The translations under genes were made by a program, and so were the position numbers. Below are positions 61,255-64,000 of a stretch of DNA of 64,000 bases, one piece after another (within the stretch, counting starts at the first letter, position 1; every line of letters starts with the position of its first letter). This DNA comes from Viridibacillus sp050278625. GTDB lineage: Bacteria; Bacillota; Bacilli; Bacillales_A; Planococcaceae. The stretch is taken from contig NZ_JBNNTI010000001.1 in NCBI RefSeq assembly GCF_050278625.1, positions 1 through 64,000 of the forward strand, in the 5' to 3' direction. The notes under the pieces are model-generated. The model saw only the letters and a list, made by a program, of their open reading frames with translations, searched no databases and had not been told where the DNA came from.

Positions 61255-62389
61255 AGTTTCTCGGTGTACGTTGACCCCAGAACTGATAAAAATCTGTTCT
61301 GATAAATCCGTTGAATAATTTGCGTTTTTTCGTTGCCTTTCTACCGTATAGCGTTTCGATGTTTTCCATTGACGATAGCATGTAGACTGACCATGATGGA
61401 TATTTCGCCATATTGTCACCCATTTCACGTATCATTTGTTCAACCATTTCTATATCACCAATACGTTCACCATAAGGTGGGTTACCAATCATCACGCCAT
61501 CAGTTGAAAGTGTAGTGAAGTCTTTTACTTGCATTTGTTTCCAAGTAATTAAGTCCGCAAAACCAGCTTCAACCGCGTTGTTTTTTGCAATTTGGACCAT
61601 ACGATGGTCGATGTCTGAGCCAATGATTTCTAAAGGCTGATCGTAGTTTGCTACATCTTCTGCTTCCATACGAATATCATCCCAAATCTGTTGTTTCATC
61701 CAAGGCCACGCTTCTGAAATGAACTCACGGTTGTAACCAGGAGCCATATTTTGACCGATCATTGCAGCTTCAAGTGCAATTGTACCTGAACCACAGAAAG
61801 GATCAACGAATGGGCGATTTGGATTCCATTTAGAAATTTGAACAAGCGCTGCTGCTAAAGTTTCTTTTAGCGGTGCTTCACCTTGATCTAGTCTATACCC
61901 ACGTTTGTGTAGGCCTGCTCCACTAGTATCAATCGTAAGTGTTGCCACATCCTTTAAAATTGAAATTTCAATTTTAAATTTAGGTCCAGTTTCTTCTAAG
62001 AAACCTAAACGTTTATAGTGGTATTTCATACGTTCAACTATTGCTTTTTTTGTAATCGCTTGGCAATCAGGTACGCTAAATAATTTAGACTTAACGGATT
62101 TACCTGTTACAGGGAATTCTGCATCTACTGGCAAGAATTTTTCCCAATTAATAGCTTTTACGCCCTCAAATAATTCATCAAATGTACGAGCTGGAAACTC
62201 ACCTGCAATAATTTTCACTCGGTCCGCTACACGTAACCAAAGATTCGTTTTTGCGATGGCTTTCTCATCACCTTCGAAGTAAACTTTTCCGTTTTCTGTT
62301 GTTGTTTCAAATCCTAGGTCCTGAAGCTCTTGTGCGACAATTCCTTCTAACCCCATTGCTGCGGTTGCTACTAATCGAAATGTTGTCAT
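61253..62389 (-). CDS. ypsC: THUMP-domain RNA methyltransferase (RlmL/YpsC)
   Basis: From ATG 62389 (GAAGGGAAATAAT upstream) the product has 378 residues; the frame to 62422 lacks a site. N-terminal THUMP RNA-binding domain (about 45-155), then a Rossmann methyltransferase with DPFCGSGTIALEAAM as SAM motif, GSDIDHRMV and the catalytic NPPYGER. This is the 23S rRNA/RlmL-like N2-guanosine methyltransferase family. It starts just after the stop of the GGDEF/EAL gene and is probably coupled to it. Confidence 0.9.
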   Translation of the reverse strand: MTTFRLVATAAMGLEGIVAQELQDLGFETTTENGKVYFEGDEKAIAKTNLWLRVADRVKIIAGEFPARTFDELFEGVKAINWEKFLPVDAEFPVTGKSVKSKLFSVPDCQAITKKAIVERMKYHYKRLGFLEETGPKFKIEISILKDVATLTIDTSGAGLHKRGYRLDQGEAPLKETLAAALVQISKWNPNRPFVDPFCGSGTIALEAAMIGQNMAPGYNREFISEAWPWMKQQIWDDIRMEAEDVANYDQPLEIIGSDIDHRMVQIAKNNAVEAGFADLITWKQMQVKDFTTLSTDGVMIGNPPYGERIGDIEMVEQMIREMGDNMAKYPSWSVYMLSSMENIETLYGRKATKKRKLFNGFIRTDFYQFWGQRTPRN

Positions 62390-62391
62390 TA

Positions 62392-64000
62392 TTATTTCCC
62401 TTCTAACTGTTCTAATTCCCAAAATTCAAGGAATTCGATAAATTCATCTAAAGGTAATGGCTTTGAGTAATAGTATCCTTGGATCATATCACAGCCCATT
62501 TTACGTAATAGCTGAACCTGTTCTCTTTGCTCTACTCCCTCAGCAATTACCTTCATATGTAAACGATGCGCCATTTGAATAATAGCATCTACTATTGCTT
62601 GTTTATCATCTAACGAACATATATGTTGTATAAAACTACGATCAATTTTCAAATAATTTAATGGAAATTGTACTAAATAGCTAAGAGAAGAATAGCCTGT
62701 CCCAAAATCATCTATTGAAAGTTTAAAGCCTAATTGCTTGAGGAGTACTAATTTTCGAATCGTTTCTTTTTCACTGTTCATAACCGTACGCTCTGTTAAC
62801 TCAATTTCTAAATAATGCGCAGGACAATTATTTCTCTCCAATATTTTCATAATAGATTCAATGAAATTACTTTGATGAAAATGAATACTCGATATGTTCA
62901 ATGCAATTGGCATATTTTTCACATTTTGTGATTTTAATTTTACATAGTCCTGGCATGCACGATTAATAATACATTCACTAATCGGAATAATTAGACCTGT
63001 TTCCTCTGCATAAGGAATAAATTCTCCAGGCGAGACGAAGCCTAGTTTTTCATTTTGCCAGCGTACTAAAGCTTCTACTCCTACGATTGCACCTGTTGTA
63101 ACAGAGACTTTCGGTTGATAATGTAATTCAAAGCTATCATTTTCTATAGCTTTTCGTAACTCATTATCTAGAAGTAAAACACGTTTGTTATCTGTTTGTA
63201 ATTCGTCAAAGTAAAAAGAAAATTGACCTCTTCCATTTTGCTTTGCATAATACATTGCCTTATCAGCTTTGGTTAATAATACTTCTGTATCATCATCATC
63301 ATGCGGATAAATGCTAATTCCTATACTGGTAGACACATATAAATTCTGATCATCAACAGTAAAGGGTTGTTCTAACAATTGGATTATCATTTCAGCCAAA
63401 TGTACAGCTTCTCTAGGATGATGGATATTTGTTAATGTAATAACAAATTCATCACCGCCGTATCTAGCTAAAATATCTTTGTTTTTCAATAGCGATTGTA
63501 TTCTTTTTGCTACTTCCACTAACAAATAGTCACCAACTGCATGACCAAGTGTATCATTTATTTGCTTAAAGCGATCTAAATCTAAAAATAAAACAGCATG
63601 TTGATATGAGCGTGTAGAGGAAGACTCAAGTAAAACTCTCATGCGCTCATTATAGGCAAATCGATTTGAAACACCTGTTAAGGAATCGGTCATTGCACGT
63701 TTTTCAAGCTCGTCTTCAACGTCCTTTTGTTCAGTAAGGTCGGAAAAAACACCGCAGTAGTTTGTAACTTCACCTTGTTTATCACAAACTTCCATGATTG
63801 AAAGCCATTCTGGATATGCATCACCCGTTTTTCGACGATTCCATATCTCGCCTTGCCATTCACCTTTTGAATACAGCTCGTTCCACATGCTTTTATAAAA
63901 TTCACTGTCATGGATGCCTGATTGTAAGATAGCAGGGCTATGTCCAACAACTTCTTCTTTTTTGTAGCCCGTAACAAATTCAAAAGCTGGATTCACATTT
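62392..64000 (-). CDS. PAS-GGDEF-EAL cyclic-di-GMP enzyme (5' end outside window)
   Basis: A partial product of at least 535 residues; the frame is open to the window edge (…NVNPAFEFVTGY), so the true start and probably further sensor domains lie outside. Visible: PAS domain (about 1-75), PAC-like segment (YCGVFSDLTEQ), GGDEF with intact RYGGDEFVI active site, and EAL with GVEALVRW plus the catalytic NxxE/DDFGTGYSS/EGVE motifs. Both catalytic sites look intact, so it may make and break c-di-GMP. It precedes ypsC. Confidence 0.88.
   Translation of the reverse strand, partial: NVNPAFEFVTGYKKEEVVGHSPAILQSGIHDSEFYKSMWNELYSKGEWQGEIWNRRKTGDAYPEWLSIMEVCDKQGEVTNYCGVFSDLTEQKDVEDELEKRAMTDSLTGVSNRFAYNERMRVLLESSSTRSYQHAVLFLDLDRFKQINDTLGHAVGDYLLVEVAKRIQSLLKNKDILARYGGDEFVITLTNIHHPREAVHLAEMIIQLLEQPFTVDDQNLYVSTSIGISIYPHDDDDTEVLLTKADKAMYYAKQNGRGQFSFYFDELQTDNKRVLLLDNELRKAIENDSFELHYQPKVSVTTGAIVGVEALVRWQNEKLGFVSPGEFIPYAEETGLIIPISECIINRACQDYVKLKSQNVKNMPIALNISSIHFHQSNFIESIMKILERNNCPAHYLEIELTERTVMNSEKETIRKLVLLKQLGFKLSIDDFGTGYSSLSYLVQFPLNYLKIDRSFIQHICSLDDKQAIVDAIIQMAHRLHMKVIAEGVEQREQVQLLRKMGCDMIQGYYYSKPLPLDEFIEFLEFWELEQLEGK

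Overview
This window is AT-rich DNA from a low-GC, endospore-forming Firmicute. The gene set (CwlJ cortex hydrolase, two-dynamin-domain DynA, a YpwA-YpvA-YpsC-like cluster, a ba3-type oxidase, type II pantothenate kinase and a three-gene block resembling the RsbK/RsbM/RsbY stress module) fits the Bacillaceae/Planococcaceae, for example a Lysinibacillus-like organism. The genus is an inference from gene content and was not tested by a search. No rRNA, tRNA or CRISPR array was seen.

The left half (1 to about 29.6 kb) is accessory. It opens with a secreted 182-residue protein and a lipoprotein of unknown function, then single metabolic or resistance-type genes on the minus strand (methyltransferase, APH-type kinase, YoaP-like acetyltransferase, MBL hydrolase). 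Next comes a guanidine-I riboswitch driving a paired SMR exporter, a MacB-type ABC operon, and a yxd/bce-like antimicrobial-peptide response block (response regulator, histidine kinase, YxeA-like protein, ABC ATPase and permease). A class A beta-lactamase follows, then hydrolases, GNAT enzymes, a DUF4256 protein, CwlJ, a SET-domain protein and a MarR/MFS pair. Between these lie many decaying pieces: three IS110-family relics (two keeping the upstream noncoding segment where bridge RNAs are encoded), an IS3-family orfB tail, a tyrosine recombinase pseudogene, and fragments of DUF418, YheC/D-type ATP-grasp and secreted-protein genes. A dispersed short repeat (core GCnCCnTTAGTTGAA) fills many gaps from 2.3 to 7.0 kb and from 20.4 to 27.1 kb. 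It was not seen in the ABC/two-component block or right of about 27.1 kb.

The right half (29.7 to 64 kb) looks like stable chromosome: coaW, an amidohydrolase, a squalene/phytoene synthase-like gene, dsdA, a YaiI/YqxD protein, gdhA, a divergent purC-like gene, pepF, a TerC-family protein, a rhodanese and dynA, a CheX-like protein, the ba3 oxidase operon (with a 40-residue subunit IIa), the RsbK/M/Y-like module, an AhpD-like protein, ypwA, ypvA (dinG-like), ypsC, and a PAS-GGDEF-EAL protein cut by the window edge.

The strongest regulatory signals are these. Two promoters in the yxd-like block, one before the regulator/kinase pair and one before yxeA and the ABC genes, carry the same TTAAGAAA triplet at identical spacing (11 and 23 nt) and an identical distance to a TATACT -10 box. 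Two Fur-like boxes lie upstream of a 29-codon membrane peptide gene at 47.1 kb, one of them over its predicted promoter. A perfect palindrome sits in front of the MarR gene. A terminator-type guanidine-I riboswitch precedes the SMR pair.
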